Source: Gammaproteobacteria bacterium
GTDB taxonomy: Bacteria > Pseudomonadota > Gammaproteobacteria > Steroidobacterales > Steroidobacteraceae
Direction: 5' to 3'
Assembly (NCBI GenBank): GCA_030830595.1
Contig: JAURMS010000152.1
Coordinates: 1 to 23,412 of the forward strand
DNA: 23,412 bases
Under the pieces are notes generated by a model. The model ran no database searches. It was not told the DNA's origin and was given only the letters and a program-made list of their open reading frames with translations. Positions 7,201-14,951 of this stretch are shown one piece after another. A program made the position numbers and the translations under genes. Each line of letters opens with the position of its first letter. Position 1 is the first letter of the stretch.

Positions 7201-8088
7201 GTGGCCCCGCCTGAATTCTGGCTGTTGGTGGCCTTCACCGCCGGAGTCGGTGCCGCCGGACTCTGGTACGGCTTCCGCTGGTGGCGCTGGGCCAGGCTGA
7301 TCGAGGATACCCCCACCTCGCAGGTACGCAGCGCTGCTCAGGGCCTCGTCGAGTTGGTCGGTACGGCCCGGGGCATGCCTGGCGCTCCGGTCATTGCACC
7401 CCTGTCCCGTCGCCAATGCGTCTGGTGGACCTACGAAGTGGAGCGCCGGACGCAGGGCCGCAAGGGCAGGTCCAGTTGGGAACGCATACGCTTCGATACC
7501 AGCGATGCTCTGTTTCACCTCCAGGATGCCACCGGCGATTGCATTATCGATCCGGAGGGCGCGCAGGTCCTGCCCTCGCAACGCAATACCTGGTATGGCT
7601 CGACCGCGATCCCGGAAGCCGGACCTCCTGCTCGTCGCGGCCTGCATGTATTCGGCCGCAAGTACCGCTACAGGGAATCACGCCTGCACGACGGCGATCC
7701 TCTCTATGCCATCGGCTGGTTCAGTACGGAACGCGGGCACACCAGCCCGGATCGCGACGCAGAAACAGCCCTGCTGCTGCGGGAATGGAAGCGCGATCAC
7801 TCGTCACTGCTGAAGCGCTTCGATACCGATGGTGATGGCACGCTGAGTCTGGCCGAATGGGAGCGCGCCCGTGAGGCCGCTCATGCAGAGGTCGAGTCGC
7901 AACGCCGCATCGCATCCGTGCAGCCCGGAGTGCACGTGTTACGCAAGCCTGATCGCGAGCATCCCCTGCTCCTTGCCGCTACCCAGCAGGGCAAGCTGGC
8001 TACCCGCTACCGGATCAGGGCGCTGGTCGGCCTCGCGGTCTTTGTGTCGGCGGCCGGCCTGCTGGGCTACGTGTTCATCGGCAGTTGA
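7201..8088 (+). CDS. GIDE-domain membrane protein with EF-hand-like loop
   Basis: A 295-residue protein with an N-terminal membrane segment (about residues 6-24) and a C-terminal one (about 274-293). The middle resembles the GIDE domain, the membrane-inserted part of the eukaryotic mitochondrial E3 ligase MUL1/MAPL: GTARGMPGAPVIAPLSRRQC, VWWTYEVERR, then ARRGLHVFGRKYRYRESRL and YAIGWF. No RING domain is present, so ubiquitin-ligase activity should not be assumed. Residues 208-219 (DTDGDGTLSLAE) fit the 12-residue EF-hand calcium loop, with Asp at positions 1, 3 and 5, Gly at 6 and Glu at 12. It is a single EF-hand. The GTG start at 7201 is 1 bp after the lemA stop, with only a weak AAGG-like ribosome site. 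LemA and GIDE-type proteins are often neighbours in bacteria. The biological role is unknown. Confidence 0.82.
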   Translation: MAPPEFWLLVAFTAGVGAAGLWYGFRWWRWARLIEDTPTSQVRSAAQGLVELVGTARGMPGAPVIAPLSRRQCVWWTYEVERRTQGRKGRSSWERIRFDTSDALFHLQDATGDCIIDPEGAQVLPSQRNTWYGSTAIPEAGPPARRGLHVFGRKYRYRESRLHDGDPLYAIGWFSTERGHTSPDRDAETALLLREWKRDHSSLLKRFDTDGDGTLSLAEWERAREAAHAEVESQRRIASVQPGVHVLRKPDREHPLLLAATQQGKLATRYRIRALVGLAVFVSAAGLLGYVFIGS

Positions 8089-8098
8089 AGCGGGGCGC

Positions 8099-8104
8099 TA
8101 CAAT
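8099..8104 (+). promoter_or_regulatory. Candidate -10 box for prlC
   Basis: TACAAT is a near-consensus -10, 26 bp before the prlC ATG. No matching -35 is seen 15-19 bp upstream, where sequence is still the end of the GIDE gene. Confidence 0.3.
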
Positions 8105-8130
8105 CAAGCCTGGCTGACTCGAGGAGACGC

Positions 8131-10146
8131 ATGGACAATCCGCTGCTGGCCCCGGAAGGGCTCCCCGATTTCTCGGCCGTCGAGGCCGGCCACGTCGAGC
8201 CCGCCGTGCGCACCATCATCGACCGGCACCGCAGCCTGCTGGCCGGACTGCCAATGGATACACCATCCTTTGCCGGCGTGATCGAACCGTTCGAGACGGC
8301 CAATCACGCCCTGGCCCGGGTCTGGAACGCGGTTCAGCACCTGGGTTCGGTCCTCGACAGCCCCGAACTGCGCGAGGCCTACAACACCTGCCGGGCCCTG
8401 GTGGCCGACTACCATGCCGAGGTCGGACAGAACACAGGCCTCTACCGGGCCTGCGAGACCATCCTGCAGCGTGAATCCGCCGGGCTCGATCCCGAGCAGC
8501 GCAAGCTGCTGGACAACCTGCTGCGCGATTTCCGCCTGGCCGGAGTGGCCCTGCCGGAAGCCGGGCGGGCCCGATTCCGGGCACTGATGCAGGAACTGGC
8601 GGTGATCCAGGCTCGCTTCGACGAAAACGTGCTGGATGCCACCCAGGCCTGGTCGCTGCACCTGACGTCGCAGGCACGCCTCGCTGGGCTGCCACGCTCC
8701 GCGGTATTGCGCGCCGCCGACACTGCAAGCGCTCGCGGCCTCGACGGCTGGGTCTTTACCCTGGATGAGCCCAACTACGTCGCGGTCATGAACCACGCGG
8801 TCGATCGCGAGCTGCGCCGGGAGTTCTACCTGGGCTGGACCACGCGCGCCTCGGACCGCGGACCCCAGGCGGGACGGTTCGACAACAGCACGCTGATGGA
8901 GCAGATCCTCAGCCTGCGCCACGAGGCAGCGCAGCTGCTGGGCTTCGAGTCCTACGCAGACCTGTCGCTGGCCACCAAGATGGCGGCCTCACCGGCCGAC
9001 GTGCTGGCCTTCCTCGAGGACCTCGCCCGACGCTACCGTGCGGCAGCAAGCGCCGAGTTCGAGGCGCTGCGCGACTTCGCCGGCGGGGAACTGGAAGCCT
9101 GGGACGTGGCCTTCCACGCCGAAAGGATGCGCCAGGAACGCCACGCGCTTTCCCAGGAGGCGCTCCGTGAATACTTCCCGCTGCCGAAGGTGCTGCAGGG
9201 CCTGTTCGAGGTCGCCAGACGTCTCTACGGCGTGTCCATCGAGCGCCGGGCTGGGGTCTCTACCTGGCATCCGGACGTTGACTACTACGCCATCCTCGAC
9301 GGCCGGGGCCGCGAGCTGGCGGGTTTCTTCCTGGATCCCTGCGCCAGGCAGGGCAAGCGGGGCGGTGCATGGATGGACGACTGCATCAACCGGCGCGCCT
9401 TCGGTGGGCAGCGCATCATTCCGGTGGCGCAACTGGTCTGTAATTTCGCGCCGGCAGCAGGCGACGCGCCACCGCTGCTGACCCATGGCGACGTGGTCAC
9501 GCTGTTCCACGAGTTCGGCCACGGGCTGCACCTGATGATGACCCAGGTGAACTATCCCAGCATTGCCGGCATCAGCGGGGTGCCCTGGGACGCAGTGGAA
9601 CTGCCCAGTCAGTTCATGGAGCAATACGCCTGGCAGCCGGACGTCCTGCCATTGATCTCGGCCCACCTGGAAAGTGGCGAACCCCTGCCCGCAGCCATGC
9701 TCGAGCGACTGCTTGGCTTGCGCGGCTTCCACGCCGGGCTGGCCACGGTCAGGCAGCTGGAATTCGCACTGTTCGACTTCCGCCTGCACGCAGGCTTTGA
9801 CCCGCGGCGGGGCGGGCGGATCATGGAGGTGCTGGACGCCGTGAGAGGCGAAGTGGCCGTGGTCCGCCCACCGGCCGATAACCGCTTCCCCCACGCCTTC
9901 CAGCACATCTTCTCCGGCGGGTATGCAGCCGGGTATTACAGCTACAAGTGGGCGGAGGTGCTCGCGGCCGATGCCTTTGCAGCCTTCGAGGACACCGGCA
10001 TCTTCGATGCCACCGTCGCGATGCGCTTTCTGGACAGCATCCTGTCGCGCGGCGGCAGTCGTGACGTCATGGAGGCCTTCGTCGAATTCCGCGGCCGACG
10101 ACCGGATGTCCAGCCGCTGCTGCGTCAGCATGGCCTCGCGGCATGA
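8131..10146 (+). CDS. prlC: Oligopeptidase A (M3 family zinc peptidase)
   Basis: Cytosolic zinc metallopeptidase that degrades oligopeptides, including signal-peptide fragments in E. coli. The 671-residue product matches E. coli PrlC/OpdA (680). The zinc site is HEFGH at residues 460-464, with the third ligand probably Glu490 in WDAVELPSQFMEQYAW. Other family stretches are GRARFRALMQELAVIQARFDENV-like helical sequence near residue 150, KRGGAWMDDC, and FSGGYAAGYYSYKWAEVLAADAF near the C-terminus. A GAGGAGA ribosome site at 8121 precedes the ATG. The stop overlaps the start of the exonuclease gene as ATGA, which indicates translational coupling. Nothing unusual is seen in the active site. Confidence 0.96.
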   Translation: MDNPLLAPEGLPDFSAVEAGHVEPAVRTIIDRHRSLLAGLPMDTPSFAGVIEPFETANHALARVWNAVQHLGSVLDSPELREAYNTCRALVADYHAEVGQNTGLYRACETILQRESAGLDPEQRKLLDNLLRDFRLAGVALPEAGRARFRALMQELAVIQARFDENVLDATQAWSLHLTSQARLAGLPRSAVLRAADTASARGLDGWVFTLDEPNYVAVMNHAVDRELRREFYLGWTTRASDRGPQAGRFDNSTLMEQILSLRHEAAQLLGFESYADLSLATKMAASPADVLAFLEDLARRYRAAASAEFEALRDFAGGELEAWDVAFHAERMRQERHALSQEALREYFPLPKVLQGLFEVARRLYGVSIERRAGVSTWHPDVDYYAILDGRGRELAGFFLDPCARQGKRGGAWMDDCINRRAFGGQRIIPVAQLVCNFAPAAGDAPPLLTHGDVVTLFHEFGHGLHLMMTQVNYPSIAGISGVPWDAVELPSQFMEQYAWQPDVLPLISAHLESGEPLPAAMLERLLGLRGFHAGLATVRQLEFALFDFRLHAGFDPRRGGRIMEVLDAVRGEVAVVRPPADNRFPHAFQHIFSGGYAAGYYSYKWAEVLAADAFAAFEDTGIFDATVAMRFLDSILSRGGSRDVMEAFVEFRGRRPDVQPLLRQHGLAA

Positions 10147-10913
10147 GGATCGCGACCTGGAACGTCAATTCGCTGCGGGTGCGGCTGCCGCAACTGGCCA
10201 CCTGGATGGGCGGCGACCCCACCGACGTCGTGGGGCTGCAGGAGCTGAAGCTGCCGGATGAGGATTTCCCTGCCGAGGACATTCATGGGTTGGGACTGCA
10301 GGCCGCCTGGTACGGTCAGAAGACCTACAACGGCGTCGCGCTGCTGTCTTCACTGCCGCTTACCGAGGTGGTCACGGGTATTCCCGGCCATGACGATCCC
10401 CAGAAGCGGGTCATCGCCGCCACCATTGCCGGGGTGCGGGTCATCAACGTCTACGTGCCGAACGGGCAGTCGGTGGGCTCCGACAAGTACGCCTACAAGC
10501 TGGACTGGATCGGCCACCTCCAGCGCTACGTCCAGGAGGCGCTGCAGCGCTGGGAACAGCTGGTGCTGATGGGCGACTTCAACATCGCGCCGGAAGATCG
10601 CGACGTGCACGACCCTGCGAAGTGGGAAGGCTCGGTCCATGTCAGCGAGGCGGAACGAGGCGCACTGTCCGGGCTGATGGGACTGGGCCTGGTGGACACC
10701 TTTCGGCTGTTCGACCAGCCCGAGGGCGCCTACAGCTGGTGGGACTACCGCATGGGTGCCTTTCGCCGCAATCACGGCCTGCGCATCGACCTGGTGCTCG
10801 CCAGTCAGGCGCTCGCCCAACGCTGCACCGGATGCCGGATCGATCGCGCACCGCGGGCCTGGGAGAGGCCTTCGGACCACGCCCCGGTGGTGGCGACGTT
10901 CGACATAGCCTGA
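10143..10913 (+). CDS. xthA: Exodeoxyribonuclease III (AP endonuclease)
   Basis: A DNA-repair enzyme of the EEP fold that cleaves at abasic sites and degrades 3' ends. The 256-residue product has every expected motif: WNVNSLR, the metal-binding Glu34 in LQELK, YVPNG, GDFNIAP with Asp145 and Asn147, SWWDYR, LRIDL and the catalytic pair Asp245-His246 in SDHAPV. Start ATG overlaps the prlC stop by 4 bp. The single-gene gap on the other side is 114 bp to the HD-domain gene. Close homologues are usually annotated xth/xthA; another EEP-family paralogue elsewhere in the genome is possible. Confidence 0.94.
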   Translation: MRIATWNVNSLRVRLPQLATWMGGDPTDVVGLQELKLPDEDFPAEDIHGLGLQAAWYGQKTYNGVALLSSLPLTEVVTGIPGHDDPQKRVIAATIAGVRVINVYVPNGQSVGSDKYAYKLDWIGHLQRYVQEALQRWEQLVLMGDFNIAPEDRDVHDPAKWEGSVHVSEAERGALSGLMGLGLVDTFRLFDQPEGAYSWWDYRMGAFRRNHGLRIDLVLASQALAQRCTGCRIDRAPRAWERPSDHAPVVATFDIA

Positions 10914-10962
10914 CGCGCCCAGGCCCGAAACGTGACGCAGCGCACAGTTGCCGAACAGGACG

Positions 10963-10993
10963 TTGGTACTGTGCCGAGGCCGCCGCCTACACT
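10963..10993 (+). promoter_or_regulatory. Candidate sigma70-type promoter for the HD-domain gene
   Basis: TTGGTA (10963-10968) and TACACT (10988-10993) resemble -35 and -10 boxes, but with a 19-base spacer that is longer than ideal. It would start transcription near 11000, upstream of the GTG at 11028, and this supports the shorter protein start. Confidence 0.3.
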
Positions 10994-11027
10994 GCTTCCA
11001 GTCCCCCTAGAGGCCAGGTCGCCACCC

Positions 11028-12056
11028 GTGAACGCCCGTTATCGTCGCAGCGATTACGATGTCACCAATACGGTGCAGGTCAGCTCACCCGTTGCCGTGC
11101 GCGATGCGGTGGTTGACCTCTTTGCCGCCACCTGGCCGGACTGCGACCTCGATCGCGTGGCGCGCGCCGTAGACGACTTTGCCCGCCTGTTCCGTGGCGA
11201 GATGGAAGGCTACCTCGGGGTCGATACCGTGTATCACGACATGCAGCACTCGCTCGATGTGGTGCTCGCCGCGGCGAGGCTGCTGGTCGGTTGGGAACGT
11301 TCCGTGGAACCCTCTGCTCGATTCGGCGCCGAGCGCGCCACCATGGGGCTGGTGGTCGCCCTGTTCCACGACGCCGGCTACATCCGCCTGGAGGGGGAAG
11401 CCGACGTGGCGAATGGTGCAGTCTTCACCCGCAACCATGTCACCCGCAGCGCCCGCTTCCTCGCCAGCTACCTGCCGCAGATCGGCCTCGACCACTGGAC
11501 ACCGGTGGCCACGCGGGTCGTGCACTTCACCGGCTACGAAGTGCCCTTCGACCGTATCCGGCTGGGCAACCCGCTGGACCGCAAGGTCGGCCACCTGCTG
11601 GGGACCGCCGACCTGCTGGCCCAGATGGCCGATCGCTGTTACCTGGAGAAGTGCCGTGACCGCCTGTACGCCGAATTCGTGCTGGGCGGCATAGCCACCT
11701 ATCCTGGCACCGAGGGGATCAAGGTCAACTACGGCTCCGGGCTCGACCTGTTGCGCCAGACCCCGCACTTCGTGCGCTCGGTGATCCGCGACCGCCTGGA
11801 GGCCGCCTTCGAGCACAGCTATCGATACCTGCAGGCGGTATTCGACGGCCGCAATCCCTACATGGAAGCCATCGACCGCAATGTCGCCTTCCTGCGCGAA
11901 CTGATGCGCAACCAGCGCTGGCCCATGCTGCGACGCAAGCCGCCGGTGTTTACCGTCAACGCCAACCCGATGGACGAGGTGCGCTCGCTCATGGTGCAGC
12001 ATCTCGAGGATACCTGGGGCCCGGCCTTGTCACCCTTCGCCAATAACGGGCCCTGA
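11028..12056 (+). CDS. HD-domain metal-dependent phosphohydrolase, cyclic-nucleotide-PDE-like
   Basis: A soluble protein of 342 residues with an HD metal site: YHDMQHSLDVV (His70, His74), then VALFHDAGYI (His114-Asp115), plus later His residues in FTRNHVTRSARF and VVHFTGYE and an Asp in LLGTADLLAQMADR. The spacing and the YHxxxH, HDxGY arrangement resemble class I cyclic nucleotide phosphodiesterases more than HD-GYP proteins; no GYP motif is seen. The substrate is unknown. The frame is open back to a GTG at 10932, but that adds a Pro-rich, poorly conserved leader containing the candidate promoter, so GTG 11028 is preferred; this choice is uncertain. The gene lies upstream of a c-di-GMP gene and converges with the VanY-type gene, with only one base between the two stops. 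Confidence 0.78.
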   Translation: MNARYRRSDYDVTNTVQVSSPVAVRDAVVDLFAATWPDCDLDRVARAVDDFARLFRGEMEGYLGVDTVYHDMQHSLDVVLAAARLLVGWERSVEPSARFGAERATMGLVVALFHDAGYIRLEGEADVANGAVFTRNHVTRSARFLASYLPQIGLDHWTPVATRVVHFTGYEVPFDRIRLGNPLDRKVGHLLGTADLLAQMADRCYLEKCRDRLYAEFVLGGIATYPGTEGIKVNYGSGLDLLRQTPHFVRSVIRDRLEAAFEHSYRYLQAVFDGRNPYMEAIDRNVAFLRELMRNQRWPMLRRKPPVFTVNANPMDEVRSLMVQHLEDTWGPALSPFANNGP

Positions 12057-12057
12057 T

Positions 12058-12738
12058 CTAGCCGGGTGGCGGGTCGATCGTAGCGACCCAATGACGGTGA
12101 ATGTCGGCCAGTCTAGGCATCACTGCCTCGAGACCCAGCAGGCCTGATCCCTCCAGGGCCTCCGCCAGCAGTTCGACCTGCAAGGCTGACAGCGCTGGCA
12201 CTGCGACCGCAGCATGGCTGTAATGCCAGGGCTCGGGGCGCACCCCGCCGCAGCCGCTGCGATAGGGGCGGAAGAAACCGTAGGTCCAGGCGTGCTCCTC
12301 GAGCCAACTGGAGAGCCTCTCGAACACCCCACCCTGCGCGTACTCCTCAGGATGGAGGCGCGGACGGTATCCAGGAGGCAGGGCCGCACGGTCGATGAGA
12401 TCGAAGTCGCTGCCCCAGTGGTGGCGACTACTGCCCGGCAGTGCGCTCCAGGTGAGGATAAGGTCGACGCGGGCGTTTGCGTCTAATCCCGAGGGATCCA
12501 CCTGGCGACCCTCGGCATCTTCGAGCGGGCGACGACCCTCGAACTTGTCGTTCCAGATGGTGAGCTGACGCTCGAAGTCGCGAAAGGCCGACGCCGGGAC
12601 CAGGTCGATGCCCGCCGCGGCGGCAGCCTGGCGCAGGGCCCCCAGCGCCACGACGGTCTCGTGATGCAGCAGGCAACCCAGCTCGGGATGACGGATGACG
12701 TGCCCGGTATCGCGTCCGGTGAGCTGGCGTGAGTTCAC
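12058..12738 (-). CDS. M15 family (VanY-type) D-alanyl-D-alanine carboxypeptidase
   Basis: A 226-residue putative zinc peptidase acting on peptidoglycan stem peptides. The M15B pattern is complete: SRHHWGSDFD gives zinc ligand His106 and Asp113 (SxHxxGxxxD), and EPWHYS gives catalytic Glu169 and zinc ligand His172. The region FRDFERQLTIWNDKF is also typical. I see no signal peptide or membrane segment at the N-terminus (MNSRQLTGRDTGHVIRH), which is odd for a cell-wall enzyme. The start is a GTG at 12738, with TAGGATT upstream as a weak ribosome site. Some bacterial homologues are cytoplasmic recycling enzymes or are misnamed, so specificity is uncertain. The gene is divergent from the GGDEF-EAL gene with a 60-bp gap. 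Confidence 0.88.
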   Translation of the reverse strand: MNSRQLTGRDTGHVIRHPELGCLLHHETVVALGALRQAAAAAGIDLVPASAFRDFERQLTIWNDKFEGRRPLEDAEGRQVDPSGLDANARVDLILTWSALPGSSRHHWGSDFDLIDRAALPPGYRPRLHPEEYAQGGVFERLSSWLEEHAWTYGFFRPYRSGCGGVRPEPWHYSHAAVAVPALSALQVELLAEALEGSGLLGLEAVMPRLADIHRHWVATIDPPPG

Positions 12739-12798
12739 TGCTCAATCCTACACCGACCCGTTTGACGCCACCCGCGGAGGTCTCCATCATCGCCCTCC

Positions 12799-14754
12799 GT
12801 GACCGCTGCATCGCCTCCAAGACTGCTCACCCTGGCCCTCGGTTACGTGCTCGTGCTGGGAGTGGCCGTCGCCGTGGCCATCGCCTGGGCGGGAGGCGGG
12901 GCAGCGCTCTCGCGCGCCGCGCCGTGGGTCATGCTGGGCCTGGGAGTGGCCCTGGTGCTCGCCCTACTGGTCAATCGTATCCTGGGGGTTGAGCCCGCTC
13001 GCGAAGACCCAACAGGTCTGGTCAACACACTCTCGCGCCAACTCAGCGAGCGCGACGCCAATCTGCGCTGGCTGGAGGCCATCGTCCAGCACATCGGCGA
13101 GGCCGTGTTCGTGGTCACCCCTGATGGGCTGGTCCGCAAGGCCAACGTGGCGGCGAGCGCCTTGACCGGGCTCGAGCCCAGGCAGTTGCTGCAGCGGCCT
13201 TTCGTGGAGCTGCTGGCCGAGGCCGAGCGAGGCAGATTCGAGCTGGCCAAGGCCGCTCACCAGAAACAGGAAACCGCGCTGGCCGGCAAGGATGGCACGC
13301 CCATCGCCGTATCCATGACGGGTTCATGCATTCGCGAGGGCGAGGCCAAGGCGCCGCTGGGCTGCATTTTCGTGCTGCACGATATCCGCGAGCGCAAGCG
13401 CAGCGAGAAGCGCATCCGCTATCTCGCCAGCCACGATTCCCTGACCCGCATTCCCAACCGGCTGCAGTTCCAGCACTCGCTGCAGCAGGCCATCGCCCGG
13501 GCCCGCCGCAAGGGCCAGCGACTGGCCATGCTGTATCTGGACCTCGACCGCTTCAAGGAGGTCAACGACAACCTGGGCCACGCCGCAGGGGACAAGACGC
13601 TCGAGGTATTGAGCGAACGCCTGGTGGCCGGGCTTACCGAGGGCACGACCCTGGGCAGGCTGGCCGGCGACGAATTCGGGCTGTACGTGGAGGGTCTGGA
13701 GGCCGGCACGGACCATCAGCGTCGATTGGTCGGCCTCGCACGGGACCTGCTGAGCAGGCTCTCGCTGCCGTTCAGGTCCGGAGCGGAGGAATACTCCATC
13801 ACGGCCAGCATCGGCATCGCCCTGTACCCCGATGATGGCGACAACGTCATCGACCTGGTGCGGGCCGCCGACGTGGCCATGTACCAGTCCAAGCAGCGGG
13901 GCGGCAACGACGTATCGATTTACACGCCGGACATGAGCAACCTCGCCGTCGAAAAGCTGATGCTGCGCAACAAGCTCCGGCAGGCCGTCGAGCGCGATGA
14001 GCTCAGGCTTGCCTACCAGCCACTGGTGGACCTGCAGGATGGCAGCATCGTTGGCTGCGAGGCCCTCTTGCGCTGGGACCTCCCGGGGCATGGACTGATG
14101 CTGCCCGACTCCTTCCTGGCTATCGCCGAGGAGTCCGACCTGATGGCCAAGATTGGCGACTGGGTGCTCCGCGCCGCCCTGCGCGACCTGCAGGCCTGGA
14201 GCCAGCGGCTGCCAGGGATCGGCGGGGTGGCGATCAACCTGTCGCTGCGCCAGCTGCTGCACGCGGACTTCCTGCCTCGCTTGCAGCACGCGCTGCGGGA
14301 AAACGCCGTACCCGCCGGCAGCGTCTGGCTGGAAATCACCGAGACGACCATGATGAGCAACCCGCAGAAAACCCTCGCCCTGCTGGGGGAGTTGCGCGAG
14401 CTGGGCCTGCAGCTGTCGATCGACGACTTCGGCACCGGCCATTCTTCGCTGTCGTCCCTGCGGCAATACCCGGTCAGCACCCTCAAGGTGGACCAGAGCT
14501 TCATCGCCAACTCGACGGTCTCTCCCGAGGGCCGGGCCATGGTCAAGGCCATCCTGGACATGGGACACGAACTGGGTCTAGAGGTGGTGGCCGAGGGGAT
14601 CGAGACCGCCGCGCAGCTGAAACTGCTGCGGACACTGGGCTGCCGCTACGGGCAGGGCCACCTGTTCAGCCAGCCGCTGACCGCGAAGGCCTACCTGTCG
14701 CAGCGAGTGGACCAGGCGCAGCGGGGCAGCAGCTTTCAGGACCTGATGGCCTGA
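12799..14754 (+). CDS. Membrane PAS-GGDEF-EAL cyclic-di-GMP signalling protein
   Basis: A 651-residue bifunctional-type protein. Two N-terminal membrane segments (about residues 8-29 and 41-61) are followed by a PAS domain (about 93-200), GGDEF (about 205-375) and EAL (about 390-640). The GGDEF motif reads AGDEF (residues 289-293), a variant found in active cyclases, and no RxxD inhibitory I-site is seen at the expected place. The EAL site is EALLRW at 421-426, with later residues INLSLRQL, LEITETTMM, IDDFGTGHSSL, KVDQSFI, VAEGIET and QGHLFSQPL, so all usual catalytic positions look intact. This predicts both c-di-GMP synthesis and hydrolysis, or net hydrolysis. The GTG at 12799 has GGAGG 18 bases away, which is far, so the start is only moderately sure. 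Input to the PAS domain is unknown. Confidence 0.95.
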   Translation: MTAASPPRLLTLALGYVLVLGVAVAVAIAWAGGGAALSRAAPWVMLGLGVALVLALLVNRILGVEPAREDPTGLVNTLSRQLSERDANLRWLEAIVQHIGEAVFVVTPDGLVRKANVAASALTGLEPRQLLQRPFVELLAEAERGRFELAKAAHQKQETALAGKDGTPIAVSMTGSCIREGEAKAPLGCIFVLHDIRERKRSEKRIRYLASHDSLTRIPNRLQFQHSLQQAIARARRKGQRLAMLYLDLDRFKEVNDNLGHAAGDKTLEVLSERLVAGLTEGTTLGRLAGDEFGLYVEGLEAGTDHQRRLVGLARDLLSRLSLPFRSGAEEYSITASIGIALYPDDGDNVIDLVRAADVAMYQSKQRGGNDVSIYTPDMSNLAVEKLMLRNKLRQAVERDELRLAYQPLVDLQDGSIVGCEALLRWDLPGHGLMLPDSFLAIAEESDLMAKIGDWVLRAALRDLQAWSQRLPGIGGVAINLSLRQLLHADFLPRLQHALRENAVPAGSVWLEITETTMMSNPQKTLALLGELRELGLQLSIDDFGTGHSSLSSLRQYPVSTLKVDQSFIANSTVSPEGRAMVKAILDMGHELGLEVVAEGIETAAQLKLLRTLGCRYGQGHLFSQPLTAKAYLSQRVDQAQRGSSFQDLMA

Positions 14755-14786
14755 CGACTGCTGAGGCAAAAGCCGGACAAGAAAAT

Positions 14787-14808
14787 GGCGGGCTGTTGCC
14801 AGCCCGCC
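14787..14808 (+). terminator. GC-rich hairpin downstream of the GGDEF-EAL gene
   Basis: GGCGGGCTG (14787-14795) pairs perfectly with CAGCCCGCC (14800-14808) around a TTGC loop, 33 bp after the stop codon. There is no T run downstream on this strand, but the other strand has ATTTTC after the hairpin. It fits a rho-independent terminator only imperfectly. Confidence 0.45.
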
Positions 14809-14845
14809 CGAGTGGGGGTCACTCGTCAGGACAGAGAAGCCTGAC
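14809..14845. other. Two further short inverted repeats directly after the terminator-like hairpin
   Basis: CGAGTG (14809-14814) pairs with CACTCG (14820-14825) around GGGGT. GTCAGG (14825-14830) pairs with CCTGAC (14840-14845) around a 9-base loop. The first begins immediately after the 14787-14808 hairpin, and the second shares base 14825 with the first, so only one of the two would form fully at a time. Confidence 0.4.
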
Positions 14846-14855
14846 AGGGATAGAA

Positions 14856-14872
14856 TGTACGGGTTTCGTACA
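14856..14872. promoter_or_regulatory. Palindrome upstream of the B12-type MerR gene, possible operator
   Basis: TGTACG (14856-14861) and CGTACA (14867-14872) form a perfect 6-bp inverted repeat around GGTTT, 80 bp before the regulator start. A related 8-bp palindrome, CTGTACAG, lies at 14913-14920. CarH/LitR-family regulators bind repeats containing TnTACA-like cores, so these are sensible autoregulatory sites; that is inferred from family knowledge. A clear -35/-10 pair is not evident, although the segment 14850-14925 is AT-richer than its surroundings. Confidence 0.45.
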
Positions 14873-14951
14873 CCCTAGTCAAGAGATTGTATAGCGTAAA
14901 CCGGTATGAATGCTGTACAGTAAAGCCCTCCTGAAACCTGAGGTCTGAGTC

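Noticed and set aside
8989..10131. 380-codon open frame on the minus strand inside prlC
   Set aside because: Antisense to a secure M3 peptidase gene; product is low in recognisable motifs.
13324..14568. 414-codon open frame on the minus strand inside the GGDEF-EAL gene
   Set aside because: Antisense to a gene with intact GGDEF and EAL motifs; the predicted protein is Gln/His/Val-rich in the manner of antisense shadows.
14888..14893. Minus-strand TACAAT (reverse of 14888-14893) as a promoter reading left
   Set aside because: No minus-strand gene lies downstream, and no matching -35 was found.
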